Source: Alentia gelatinosa
Taxonomy: Eukaryota > Annelida > Polychaeta > Phyllodocida > Polynoidae
NCBI GenBank assembly: GCA_950022655.1
Contig: OX465587.1
Span: 27,965,716-28,029,715, forward strand
Direction: 5' to 3'
DNA: 64,000 nucleotides
Numbering within the stretch: the stretch's first letter is position 1; each line of letters starts with the position of its first letter. Made by a program: the position numbers and the translations under genes. Positions 10,333-50,189 of this stretch are shown here, piece after piece. Below the pieces are notes generated by a model. The model made no database searches. It was given only the letters and a program-made list of their open reading frames with translations, and had not been told where the DNA came from.

Positions 10333-11502
10333 GGCTTAAAGACAGCAAAACACCGATTCTTCAAGATTACACCTCTGTCCGATGGTCCTATACCTATTAG
10401 TGGTAGCATGAGTGTTTACCCTAATAATTACCTTGTTTTAGTAGTAATGACCTTGATACATGGTAATAAAATCTTCAACAGAATGTTTTTCCTTGTCATG
10501 ATTGTGTATGCAAATTAATAGCTGTAATAAATTTGTATGGGCATGCTCGAATCATCCTTTATAAACACTTCCTTGTATTGAACACTTTTTAATTTAATCT
10601 TTCTTTGTTGATGTCTTTTGGTAGTGTTACATAATTGCACATGAACTAATCTTTACATACAGACTTTGGTATCAATAATAGAGGGTTTACACCTCAACTA
10701 AAGTGGGATTCACACAGTGGGATCCATGTACATCACAGAGTATTTGTCTTAGACAATCCCTGTTGAAATTTTGGTACTCGAACACAATCTCCTTATCTGA
10801 ATCATAGAGTTCCTTTCTCTTTTGCAATTGTCGGCGACAATCACTTTATCCCACTTTAGAAATGTACTATATTTTCATCACAGTAAACTATATATATTTA
10901 TAGTATATACCCATATATTGAAATGCACCACCCTTGAAATGGGTGTATAGATGAAGGTGCACATTGGCCAATCACGAAAGAACCTCAAAGTGAATTGATA
11001 GATCTAATACCAGAGGTATATGTATCACATACTCAGATGGTATCATTTAACTGTGTAACATGCTTCATAATTCTGCTGCAGGCCCAAGAGCAACTACACA
11101 CCTGATTATCTGCCAAACCCCTGCAGCTCCAAGGCCAACTCAAAAGCCAGCCTACCACCACTTGGCATCTGGACCCTCAGTGCATATTGTTGTCTGTGTG
11201 AATGAGGATCCTGAGATCTGCTGGATAGTCAAGGCTTGTGTGTGAAGAGCCTTCACGTATGCCATAGCGAACGAGGGACGATGTGCGTCAAACAATAGGG
11301 AACAAAACATCATTCTTGATCAGGAAACTGAGTGCCAATTATTACCGTTGGCCACATGATGCACACAGTCTGCGTAAATGCTGTATTCTCAATTGATCAA
11401 CACAGCCAAGACAAGAAACAGTGAAAGTGATAGCTATAGTGATACAGATCTGTAAGTACTGATTACTTGAAATTGTATGGCCAAGTAGAGCAGGCACAGA
11501 GA
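10333..11502. other. Intergenic; nothing recognised
   Basis: AT-rich. A weak inverted pair (AAAGTGGGAT near 10700, ATCCCACTTT near 10847) may be an old element. The 61-codon frame at 11060-11245 has no supporting context. Confidence 0.35.
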
Positions 11503-11815
11503 TCAGGGACCTGTTTCACTAGTCTTGTGACATGTCTGTGACACCATATAGACATTGGGGTTGTCTTGTTTCGTGACAACACAAGTAGCTGCCCTTAGGT
11601 AAAGACAGACCCCAAATATAAGAATTAAAAATATCTACACATCATGGACCTCTTTCACTAGTTTCGTGACAAAAGTGTTAGACAGACATGAAAAGCGGCA
11701 CCAACAGTGCAAGCAAGAACAGACAAAACAAAGTCTAATATCTAGTTCTTATGAAACCGGACACACCATCTTGACACCTTCTAGACATGTCACAAAACTA
11801 GTGTAACATGTCCCA
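11503..11815. mobile_element. MITE of the CAGGGACCTGTTT family, nested
   Basis: Left end CAGGGACCTGTTTCACTAG, right end CTAGTGTAACATGTCCCA. A second left-type end (GGACCTCTTTCACTAGTTTC) at about 11645 suggests one copy inserted in another. Related to 4472-4754. Confidence 0.7.
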
Positions 11816-11951
11816 GATGTACCTATGCACAAACTCATTGTATTTACACGATGCTGCTGGGGGTGTACTAATTACGTACATATTGTATAGTAGGCCATGC
11901 AGCCTTGTAACCGGATACAGATCGCGTGTTTTGAACCTTAGTACGGCGTGT

Positions 11952-12284
11952 TTAACCCTTTCCAGGCGAGCAGGTTGGTGGGTACCAGTGGTTGCAGGGG
12001 CCAGGATGCCCCTGGGCTGATTGTCTCTTGAGGCATTCAGTAAAGTTTAACTTATCAGGTGACATATTAAAGAACTTTTTTGTTCCCAGATATGAATTAT
12101 TTTAAAAACAGTTCACAAAATGTTTAAATTTCCACACATATTCTTTACTGTATTTATAGAAAATGCCTAAATCTATCAAGAATGCCTGTAGGCATTTTCG
12201 CCTCTTGTGTACATAATGCCTGTAGACATTTCGCCATGATGCCTGTACACAATGCCTGTAGACATTTCGCCATGAGTGGGTTAA
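11952..12284. mobile_element. TTAA-flanked element with AATGCCTGTAGGCATT repeats
   Basis: Begins TTAACCCTTTCCAGGCGAG and ends GAGTGGGTTAA. Inside, three AATGCCTGTAGGCATT-like near-palindromes occur with TTTCGCC spacers (12180-12275). It is a variant of the elements at 3-512, 51108-51495 and 61365-61773. Confidence 0.65.
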
Positions 12285-12299
12285 AGCTTACTACAGTGT

Positions 12300-12610
12300 G
12301 CTTTGAAAAAGAATGACGTATTCTGATTGGCTGAGAGGCTGGAAGTACAGATTTCAGAGGAAAATTCTAAAATGGCAGACACCACACTTTGTGACTTTGG
12401 AGATATTTTATGGATTTCCTGGAACAAATTAACATGCACATTTATCAAATATTGAGGTGTCTAATGTAAGGCATTCTCTCGATACAGTTGAGACAAGTTT
12501 TCTGAGGATTGCTGTGGCGACACACAGATGTCAACAGTATTTATTGTAGTTCTGCCTGTCTTACTTGGTGGTGCCACCTTCTACTGTCAGTCGGCAGAGT
12601 GCAAGTGAAT
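12300..12610. repeat. Partial copy of the 0.8-kb dispersed repeat
   Basis: Matches part of the repeat at 46136-46985: the order TTTGAAAAAGAATGACG, GAGAGGC, AAAATGGCAGAC, GGAACAAATTAAC, ACACAGATGTCAACAG corresponds in both. Diverged and truncated. Confidence 0.55.
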
Positions 12611-12640
12611 TTGTTGTTATTGATCGGTTTCTCATGTTTA

Positions 12641-13148
12641 AAGGCATATCTGACAATTTGGCTTAAATATTAAAACCCATGTCAGTTTCCTGAAAATTTG
12701 ATAAGATGATCTCCCAGTGTGGTGGAACAGATATCTAACTTTAAAATTTCGGGTTTTAGTTTTTGAGTTATAGATCATAGATAATCTTATGTTAGGATAT
12801 ATAGAAATCCTTAAAAGTATGTCTCACATAGAAAAACCCATGTCATTTTCCTCAAGCTTTCACAGAATATAGTACATATATAGTGCTACTTATTTAGGTT
12901 CTAAAAACTATAGGTCACTGTACTTATCTTTGAAAGAATTGAAGAAAACTATATTTTTCAGTACATTTCCTATGTAAATCAAGCCAATGTAGATTGGCTT
13001 ATTTTACCCTTTAAGATTGATAAACCGGACAAAATGTTAATTTCACTCATATAGAAATAGAATTAATCCCAAGAAACCAGTTTTGACTAATACTTGACAT
13101 TATTTTAAAATCATCAGGTGACGCCAATGTGAATTGTAGGATATGCCT
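12641..13148. mobile_element. MITE with AAGGCATATC termini
   Basis: AAGGCATATCTGACAATTTGG at the left pairs with CAATGTGAATTGTAGGATAT followed by GCCT at the right. Related copies are 14359-14472 (right end only) and 35656-36424 (interrupted by a LINE tail). Confidence 0.7.
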
Positions 13149-13463
13149 CTAAGCTATCTAAACTGTATCATGTGAACGCTCCACGTTAGATACCTCAAAT
13201 TGCACACCTCTAGCTGTCATGGGGAGTTTGCAAAACGTCTCCGAATCCTTGAAATGCTCAAAAGCTAAACCAGGAGTCCAATGAGCTGGATGTAAATTTT
13301 ATAATGCACTATTCACTACCAACAACTTCACCCTTACTATGCTATAATATTCCTATAGGAACCTAATCCTAAAACCAATTTGTACAGTAACAATTGTACG
13401 ACAATGAAAAGTGAGACAATTTGGAAATCAGTCATCGTGATCTTATATTTAAAGTTTCTCTCC

Positions 13464-42502
<29,039 letters not shown>

Positions 42503-42663
42503 CTTTATGTCTTTAGTTGGTGAAATATTGAGCCATAAGCCCTGGTTTTATTTTCTAATCAAAAACAGAAATTAACTTCCATTGTATAAATAAGCAACCA
42601 AATAGAATATGATATCTGGGAGTTTTGTGAGTGTATCTAACCGGGATCACTCCAGGAAGTTGC

Positions 42664-42669
42664 AATAAA
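42664..42669 (+). promoter_or_regulatory. Poly(A) signal AATAAA of the ABCC4-like gene
   Basis: First canonical hexamer after the stop codon (162 bp downstream), followed by a T/GT-rich stretch (TTTGTTTATT, GTTGTGGAGTTGTGTT). Confidence 0.7.
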
Positions 42670-42701
42670 CCTTTGTTTATTAAAGTTGTGGAGTTGTGTT
42701 C

Positions 42702-42790
42702 TTTATCCTACCCCTAAAAAAACCTCATAGGCTTAACATTGACTTTTCAGTATGCACCCGTATGTCGCATACGGATAAGAAATCGCTCCT
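42702..42790. mobile_element. Solo right module of the foldback family (reverse)
   Basis: TTATCCTACCCCTAAAAAAA then CCTCATAGGCTTAACATTG is the reverse complement of the conserved end CATGTTAAGCCTATGG...GGGGTAGGATAA. The hairpin arm is absent. Confidence 0.6.
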
Positions 42791-42949
42791 AGGAGCGTAT
42801 AAAAAATGGACCAATCAGAGAGCAGCAGCTGAAAGTAGTTCCAATCGCCTACAGAGCAGCAGGGAGGGGACCAGACGGAAGATTAGCCCTGCCGAGTCTG
42901 GTAAATTAGTATTGTATACTTAATGACCAAATAAACGAGACTCATCTTG

Positions 42950-44211
42950 TTGTTTTGATAAAGTTTGTTAATATTTTTTCAATTTTTGATAGAACCACAA
43001 TTGTTCTTTGTAGTTAAGGGGCCATGTGTGGTTAAAGTGGCTGGGGGTAGGGAGACTGGGAGACAGGGGATAGGTGAAGGGTTAGGGGGTGGCCTGGTGG
43101 TTGCAAGGGATTTGAGTAAACTTGTTTTCATCTTTTTACCTATATGTACATATATGAATACAGCAAATGTAAGGAAGATGCATAGTATGTATACGCCTGC
43201 ATATTGCAAACTTGTATAATCATATCTGTATATGCCTGGTTACAAATACAGTCAATATATGTACATATATATCAATGTGTTTATTATCATTAAATGGTAA
43301 CATCAAAAATTTCTTTTAACATTATCTTTGGTTTGTTTTACAATAGTTCTAGTATGTAGATAGCAGGTGCGATTGGAGAACACAGGATATGGTTCTAGCA
43401 GTTGATAACTAGGATATAATTTGACGCGGTGGTTAATAAAACATAAGGCCTAATATTTGGCTTGATGCGTGTTCCAATTCTTCAAGTCACAGATCAGTAA
43501 TGGCAGTTTAAATTGATAGTGGTTATATCGCAATTGATGTGATGTGGAAGACTGCTAAAAAGTAAACAAATATTGATGTGCCTATGATGTTGCAGTGATG
43601 TTGGACAACATCGCATAGCAACACTCCTAGGAATATGCATAATCTCTATGAAGGAACATGCAACTGGTTGGTCGTAACATTTATGTTGGAGTTACTCATT
43701 TGTCATGGGTTCATGTTTGATTGACTCTAAGGAAATGGCTGTGTTTATCTATATTTGTAGGTGTGTAAAAATAGGGAAACCAAGTACCCGAGAATGAAAG
43801 TCAAAGTTACTCTGTAAGGCTTGAAAAATTACTTCCATCCGCCAACTTTGACCTTCTTTCACTGAAACATAGTTTCCCTCCATTCTTATATACCCAGGAA
43901 CTTGTACTCTCATACCAAGGCTTACGTTAGTTTAACTAAGTTGACACAAGACAAAAAGCTGTGATCTCATTGAAAAATGCATTATATGGTTTGATATGGC
44001 AAAAGACGGACGCACCAACTTGGACAAACTTGGAAAAATATTAAGACTGAGATATCACCTGATGTTACTACCATTGTATGATGTAAATGTTGGAAGTTGA
44101 ATAAACAATGCAATTATAAAAAAAAATATTGCGAATGAAAACAGTGACTGGCTGATGTTTCGAAGTGGCCTGATTTGTCTGTCAACTCACCACATTCTTC
44201 AAGCACAGCCT
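42950..44211. other. Region between convergent genes; nothing recognised
   Basis: No supported gene. A GGG-rich stretch (about 43018-43100) stands out from the AT-rich background. Confidence 0.35.
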
Positions 44212-44620
44212 AAAGCCGGATGCCCATCTACCGATTTAGGGTTGAACGATTAGTTCCCAAATCGTATAGAAATCGGTCACCTTGTCGCAGGCAAATTACA
44301 TAACCTTTGCTCGAACTGCGGCCTTGGAGGAGAGGGGCTGGTGGGTATTAGTCCTAAGGAAATCAGTCTACACCTACCAACATATATACGCACACTGATA
44401 AAATCGGTGTATGGTCCACTAATCGCTGGGGAGGGCAAAAACCATGTGTCGGCGACAAAAGGACGTCTGAAGGAGGTGGTTCACTAATCGCTGGTTAGCC
44501 TTGCCTAGTTGTCCTACACCTACCGACTCCGTTAGAATACCTTGCCTGAGACAAATTACCCTTCGTTTGTCGCAGACAAAAGTACATAAATGTTCCGAAA
44601 TGTGTGGGATGGACATGTAA
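44212..44620. mobile_element. MITE of the GGATG(T/C)CCATCTACC family
   Basis: TAAAGCCGGATGCCCATCTA and TACCGATTTAGGGTTGAACG are shared with 18474-18793. The right end is weaker (TGTGTGGGATGGACATGTAA). About 90 bp longer in the middle than the other copy. Confidence 0.8.
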
Positions 44621-45694
44621 AATATGGACGTATTCGGTTAGATTATTCTGAACTAGTTCATATAGTTTTTACCATACAATATTTCCTTCTATGTTCTATT
44701 TAAAGGCTCCAGCATTCGGCAAACTTCTAGGTCTAAGTACAGGGAAACGTGATATTTTAGATACAAAATAGGAATAGGAACACACACTGACATCGGCATC
44801 GCCATTGTTCCAAAGCCTCCAAAATGTAAACATACTATATTAATGCGACTATGACATAGAGGTGACGTTGTCATATAGAAACATGCATAGCAAAGCAGCA
44901 CTCATCGTTGCTGTAAACGCTCCACTCTCATCAGGTCAAAAATATATGTTTGATTTACTCAATAAGGTTGGACATGGCGTCACATGTGATGTGATCTGCA
45001 GCAAACAAATAGGTGATTTTATCAAGATTTAAAGGTATAGAAGAACAGGGAAACCAATGCCTCGGGAAATAGTTTTTCTGTCCTTTCCTCGTAACTCTGA
45101 CTCTCTTTTACCAATTGTCCTCTCATATTGTTTCTTATTTATCAAAAAGCATATCTTAATGGCACAAGCAGTTTTCTCCTTAAAAGTTGTACATAAATTC
45201 AACCAATATACAAGCAGTAAACCGAGCAGTAAGGAGTAAGTGGATATCCCAACTCTTAATGTCTCCTGATATTTTGTTCATAAGAATCATGATTCTCATA
45301 TATGGATAAACAAATTCATGTTACCTTCTTAACTTTCTTCAAATTGCTATCAAGGTAATTCCATTTTTTTTGTGCTGTAGTGTAATGATTGTATTCCAGT
45401 GCTCTTCTCTACATTTTCTCATAATGTCATATGTGACATTTCACTTAGGTCAAGAAGGTTATGATTTCTTGATACATCTTTATCGTGTGTAAACATATTT
45501 AATGGTTAATATTTCATGTTAAAGCAAATAGCCATATGTATTGCGGTTTCTTTACATCCGAAGAGATACCTGTGAGTAACAAGGAGTTGATTCTCTATTT
45601 TACAGCATATGCTGCATGACCATCAGATGGCAAAGCGTTCCCATCTTCAGTTTACATTAGTGTTGGTTCCCTACCCGACGTATGGCCATCAAGA
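44621..45694. other. 3' flank of the minus-strand gene
   Basis: Presumed 3' UTR and spacer. No clear poly(A) signal was fixed; a minus-strand GATAAATAAGAA near 45137 is weak. Confidence 0.35.
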
Positions 45695-46095
45695 TTACAC
45701 TCCCTTGATTGTATTATACCTGGCATTCAAAACCTTTGCTATTTCTTCACAGAGAACTTTGCATTTCATACCAGATGAGGCAGTATCTACTTTGTCAGGA
45801 TCATAGTACAGTATAGCCTTTAAGAATGCTTTCTTGTACCTCTGGCAATCCTCACTGGTGTCATTTTCGGTGATAAGTGGTATTTCTTGATCAGGTAGAG
45901 GGAATTTTGCATAGATGTCCTGCATCAATCCTTTGTCATTGCCCTCATTCTTCTTTCTGATCGAATTAAGCGCTGAAATCTCTACTTTTAGCTCCTTCAA
46001 AATGTCTGCTTTTAACTCCTTATCTAACGAGTCTTCCTTCTGCAGCAGCTCTTGCTGCATCATTTCAAGCCTTGTCTTACATGCCTGATACCAGT
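45695..46095 (-). CDS. TPR/J-like gene, last exon
   Basis: Acceptor ATCTCTTTGCAG on the minus strand. Starts in phase 1 (completes DWYQACKTRLEMMQQ) and runs 132 codons to TAA. Holds the acidic coiled region and the YYDPDKVD segment. Confidence 0.8.
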
Positions 46096-49000
46096 CTGCA
46101 AAGAGATAATGTATGATGGGCTTATGATTGAATAGCACATATTATTATATACCTATGCACTAAGTCAGTGTAGATACACACTGCTGCTATGGGTATAGTA
46201 AGTATGAACAGAATGCACTGTACGCTGTGAAACGTTGTACTGGTGCCCTTGGATACCAACAGATTGCACGCTTTGAGTGACAAAATGCACACTTTGAGCC
46301 TAACCTGCATGCTTTGAGCTACAGATTGCACGCTTTGAAGAAATAACACATTTTAATTGGTCGAGAGGCCGACAACAGAATTCTGGGCGCAAGATTAAAA
46401 AATGGCGGATCCTTTCACTTCGGGAGTTCTGTGCCATCATACAGAAACCATGGAATAAGTTAGTGTGTACATTTATCAAACATCTAGGTAGAAAACGGGT
46501 ACAATTCATGTGATACACTTTAGATAGCTTAGATATGCGAGATCAATCGATTTCAATACGTTCACAAACCAAGTGGGCGACTCATAGATGTCAACAGATG
46601 GCATGACCTCATTATCAGGAATTCCCTACGCTCTGGGGAATCCCGTTCCTCTCGGCCAATCAGAATGCGTTAAATTCTAAAGCCCGGAACAACGTAATCG
46701 CCACTTCCAGCATGTCTGCTAGCATACACATCGTCTTTGCGAGTTACAAAAAGTGACTTTGACGTCGAATTATGGTCAGTTTTAGCGAATTATGACCTAA
46801 TTAAGGTATATAATAATATGAAACCATAGTGATGGTGCCAATACAGGGTAGATTTACTCGTTGTTTCGGAGAAATTCGTTCTGAATGAGCCGGTATGGCG
46901 AGTTCAGAACGAATTTCTCAGAAACAACGATGAAAATCTACCACATATTGTCACCATAACCATGGTTTCACATAATATAAATGATATGAATTAGATAATC
47001 ATTCATGTTCAATGTTGTTCAGATTGTTAAAGCTTAGCACATACTTAATGGGAATTACACATTGTTATTCCATTTATTATCAAAGGAACAACACAACATA
47101 TATAGACCAGTAATGCTATACCAACCCTTATTTTCTGGAGATGTAGGGTGCATGGTAAGTGATATTTCGATGCATTCCATGAAAATTGCCTTGGCTTTAT
47201 CCTTCATCTTTAGTGCATCATGAAAAACAACTCCCAACCTACTTAAAGCCTTGGCCTCACATTCAATCTGAAAACATAAATCTTAGATCAGATATAATAA
47301 GATGCACTGATAAAAGGAAATAGCAAGAAGCCAGTAAAAAATACAATGAACATAGTATCATATTGCAACATACATTATTGTTTTCATATATTGCCTTTAC
47401 TTTTTCAATTGCAGTTGTGACTGTATTCCACTCGCATCAGGTGAGGTGTGGTTGGTGAATTGTCTGTAGTCTTCCTTCCTTATGACACAGAAGTTACAAC
47501 CCAAAATTGCCATATGGCATTGTCCTACCACTACCCTTGGAAAGGCATATGGGATTATCCTGTTATAAGTTGTTAAGTTATTTTAGAAAACAATATGATC
47601 ATACATCTCTCTTCCTGCCTGATATGAGTGCCTTCCTGTACCAATCAATGGCATCCCAAAGCAAGTCGACATTGAGGGTTTCCTGATGATTGACTGCCAC
47701 CTCGTAGATATCGTCACCTAGAAGAGGAATACCAAATTACGAGCTGGATTTTTGAGGATAGATTGTGAACTTATACACAACGCACAAAAAAGCAGATATT
47801 TCATATATGTTTCGTAAATGCACGTATATAATGTATATTGACCTGCTTTATGTGTTACATATAACACACGGGTATATGTAAATATAAAGGATCACAGGCG
47901 CCACCTAGCGTCTCTAACTTATACCAACCTACCACCACTAGCGCCTGCGAGCGCACGTGTAGGTTCATACACTTTACACCTGTCACCTCACCTGGTTTGG
48001 ACGTGTACTCTACGGTTCTTCAGCTTGCTACGGCTATGGCTATGGCTACAACACCTATGTTTCGTATACTCTTTTGGTACTTGTTCACATGGTGATTTGT
48101 GAGCTATGTGGTATGAGCTATAACGGCCCGAAACGAAACTGTACACATTGTGAGTCTCCAGAGCAGAAAACGGCTTTTGATGCCGGAAAAGTATCTTCCA
48201 ACATTGATTCAGTTGACAGAGCAGTCGGCGGTGTGCCGGTAGCGTCAGGTGACTCTAAGGACAAAACAGGTGTAGTGGACGATGAGTTTTCTAAACTACA
48301 ACGAGAAAACCACTTCTTCAAATCTGAGATTTTAAATATGAAATCTGAGATGTCTGCACTCATGGCCATGATGGCGGAGCTGAAAATGGCAGTGGTTTCT
48401 TCTAAGAAATCTCAAGATGGCAACCACTGCTTTATATATATATGACCAGTTCCCACCATAGTGCTGATAAGGCAGGATGATGGGGCCCATCGTGTGGTCT
48501 TGGGGAAACATGAGAGGGACAGTTTTGTGGCCCGTTGTGCTCAGGTTTGGCTGCTTTTCTTGACACTGACCTCGCCTTGGAGGAGGGAGCCCTCAGCTGA
48601 GAGGTTTTTGCAGAATGGGATGTACTTTGTCAGCCTACGGCTGAAATATTCAATCAAGATTTCAACCAACGGTTATATGCTCAGATGATATGGTCATTCT
48701 CTTGTCACTAGCCACCTCTACTTTACGCAGCAGGGAGTCACAAGTTAATGCCTATCTACGGTTTACTGCCCCTCCAGTGGCCATAACAACGGCTCCTATG
48801 GTCCTGGAGGCCTGCCTCTTGTCCCAGTCTCTTGTGAATTCTTTTAATTCTCCCAGGGCCATCATGAAAGTCTCATAGTCTTGCCTTAGCTTCTGGTATG
48901 AACTTTGTAATTGCCTTATTATACTGTATTTTATACTCAAGGTAAATTACATTATAACTATTATCATTCAAACTGTGTAAAGTTAGTTACAATATGTTAT

Positions 49001-49980
49001 AGCAATTATCCATTGTTAACGATTTAACAAACTCAAATATAATTCAGTAATTACTCACTGTTATCGATTTCAAATATCGATGTCTAATTTATACTTCTTT
49101 GATTAATACCTAATTGTCTCAGTATCAATAAATATTAAACCTCCACACTTATGACTCCAATTTAGTCATTATAAATGGATTCATCCTCAACCAGCATGAA
49201 AACAAAAGCAGGTTAGTCGCTTTACTGTTTTAGATATGAAGGTGGGAAAGCCATCAAAAGGAAAGGTGGGCATAGTGCCAGGCTGGAACTGCAGTGTATT
49301 TAGTTAATTGACTGACCTGTTTTAATTGCTTGTATCGCTTCTGCTATGATAAGGTGTTTAGCAATGTCTTCACAGAGTTCCTCCACCCGTTTTTTCATGA
49401 GAGGGTCTTCGTTGTCTATCCGACAAGCCTCCTCCACTGGATAGTGACAGTCGTGGAGCAGGGACAGTGCAGCAATAAAGTCCTCCTTTTCCAGCTTTTC
49501 AACTGAGTGATAAAATAGGGCCTGAGCTATAGCAATGTAACACTTTCCTTTCATGTTACTGTCGCTAATTACATCCATAAGAGACTCAATAAGCGCTGCC
49601 CTCTCACGTCCATTTGCAACCTGTTTACTGCATGACAGACCGTCTTCAAGGCAGTTCACTTGGATTTCCTGTATTCTAGAAATCCATGCATCGCTCTTGG
49701 TGCTGCCACAGGTCTCAGCTCTCTTCAGGTAGCAGTTTGCAGACTGGAAGGTCTTCTGAATGGAGACTGATGAGCAGTTGAGTTCTTTTTGTGCCAACGC
49801 GAGTTTCCAAGCTGCCATACCTGCATTTTTTAGTGCAGATGCCTTTTCATCAATGTCTGCACTTTTCGTCACAGCAGTTTGATAATGTTCTAGGGCTTTC
49901 TCAAGTAGAGTTTTTCTAGCAGGATCATTGGGATCCATAGATGATGCATCTCTGTAAAAGACGTTCCCATCCTTTCTGAT
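45695..49980 (-). CDS. TPR-like helical protein with degenerate C-terminal J-like segment
   Basis: Four minus-strand exons (listed separately) join in phase to 1,320 nt. Translation may start at ATG 49938 (425 residues), or the exon may be preceded by another one. From the exon start the frame reads IRKDGNVFYRDASSMDPNDP, then several TPR-like helical pairs (ALEHYQTAVTKSADIDEKAS; AIDWYRKALISGRKRDIECE; AKAIFMECIEIS), a charged coiled region (QQELLQKEDSLDKELKADIL) and a last segment KAILYYDPDKVD ... KVLCEEIAKVLNARYNTI. That segment looks like helices II-III of a J domain, but the HPD tripeptide reads DPD. I do not recognise an established family name and give no function. It is convergent with the ABCC4-like gene. 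Codon use and splice sites look intact, so it is probably a live gene. Confidence 0.75.
46136..46985 (+). repeat. 0.8-kb dispersed repeat, copy B
   Basis: Inverse of 28786-29575. Contains tandem GATTGCACGCTTTGAG-like units (46260-46345) and, at its right end, a hairpin AGAAATTCGTTCTGAA ... TTCAGAACGAATTTCT (46868-46922). Lies in the last intron of the minus-strand gene. Confidence 0.8.
47126..47267 (-). CDS. TPR/J-like gene, third listed exon
   Basis: IECEAKALSRLGVVFHDALK then MKDKAKAIFMECIEISLTMH: one TPR-like pair. Acceptor TATGTTTTCAG. The donor G|GTTGGT is weak; a better-looking GTATAG five bases on gives the wrong phase. Confidence 0.75.
47605..47717 (-). CDS. TPR/J-like gene, second listed exon
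   Basis: GDDIYEVAVNHQETLNVDLL then WDAIDWYRKALISGRKRD. Acceptor ATTCCTCTTCTAG, donor GTATGA; phases agree on both sides. Confidence 0.8.
48089..48445 (+). CDS. Small zinc-ribbon plus coiled-coil ORF, possibly retrotransposon ORF1
   Basis: From ATG 48089, 118 codons. Residues 3-24 hold two Cys pairs (CELC ... CTHC), a zinc-ribbon pattern. A low-complexity Ser/Asp/Gly stretch follows, then a heptad-like helix (EFSKLQRENHFFKSEILNMK) with repeated Met and Leu. Zinc-binding plus coiled-coil is common in ORF1 proteins of non-LTR elements. No downstream endonuclease or reverse transcriptase frame follows within 1 kb, so it may also be an isolated remnant or a small host gene inside the intron. It lies opposite the host gene. 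Confidence 0.4.
   Translation: MVICELCGMSYNGPKRNCTHCESPEQKTAFDAGKVSSNIDSVDRAVGGVPVASGDSKDKTGVVDDEFSKLQRENHFFKSEILNMKSEMSALMAMMAELKMAVVSSKKSQDGNHCFIYI
48752..48940 (-). pseudogene. Short helical frame, possible gene fragment
   Basis: Minus-strand frame containing KLRQDYETFMMALGELKEFT and RTIGAVVMATGGAV, an amphipathic helix followed by a Gly/Ala-rich hydrophobic stretch, then stop. It resembles the helix-plus-hairpin layout of some pore-like or apolipoprotein-L-like proteins only in a general way. It could be an extra exon of the surrounding gene or a relic. Confidence 0.25.
49317..49980 (-). CDS. TPR/J-like gene, first listed exon
   Basis: A 221-codon exon ending ...AIQAIKT with donor GTCAGT. 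Upstream of it is TTTAATCTAG, an acceptor-like site with the TAG stopping the frame, so either a further 5' exon exists or translation begins at ATG 49938 (SMDPNDPARKTLLEKALEHY). Anything 5' would have to lie within or beyond the retrotransposon at 50.2-56.2 kb. Confidence 0.8.
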
Positions 49981-50189
49981 CTAGATTAAAGACATAGAAT
50001 GAGGACATTCTTAGTTGAACTACAATACATGTTTTAATAATCATCTCATGGCTGCCACGTAGAGTGTACGTACACTGACATCAGGAGAGTGGGCTGTCGT
50101 GAAAAACAGACACGCAATGGTTGGAAATGGACCATAATAGGAGATACCAAAGAACTAGCCCTGCTGCAGATTCTGCACCACACTTGTAA

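Larger units (their letters stand above)
47718..49316. other. Intron of the minus-strand gene with two unexplained ORFs
   Basis: Holds the zinc-ribbon ORF on the plus strand (48089-48445) and a short minus-strand frame (48752-48940); the rest is AT-rich. Confidence 0.4.
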
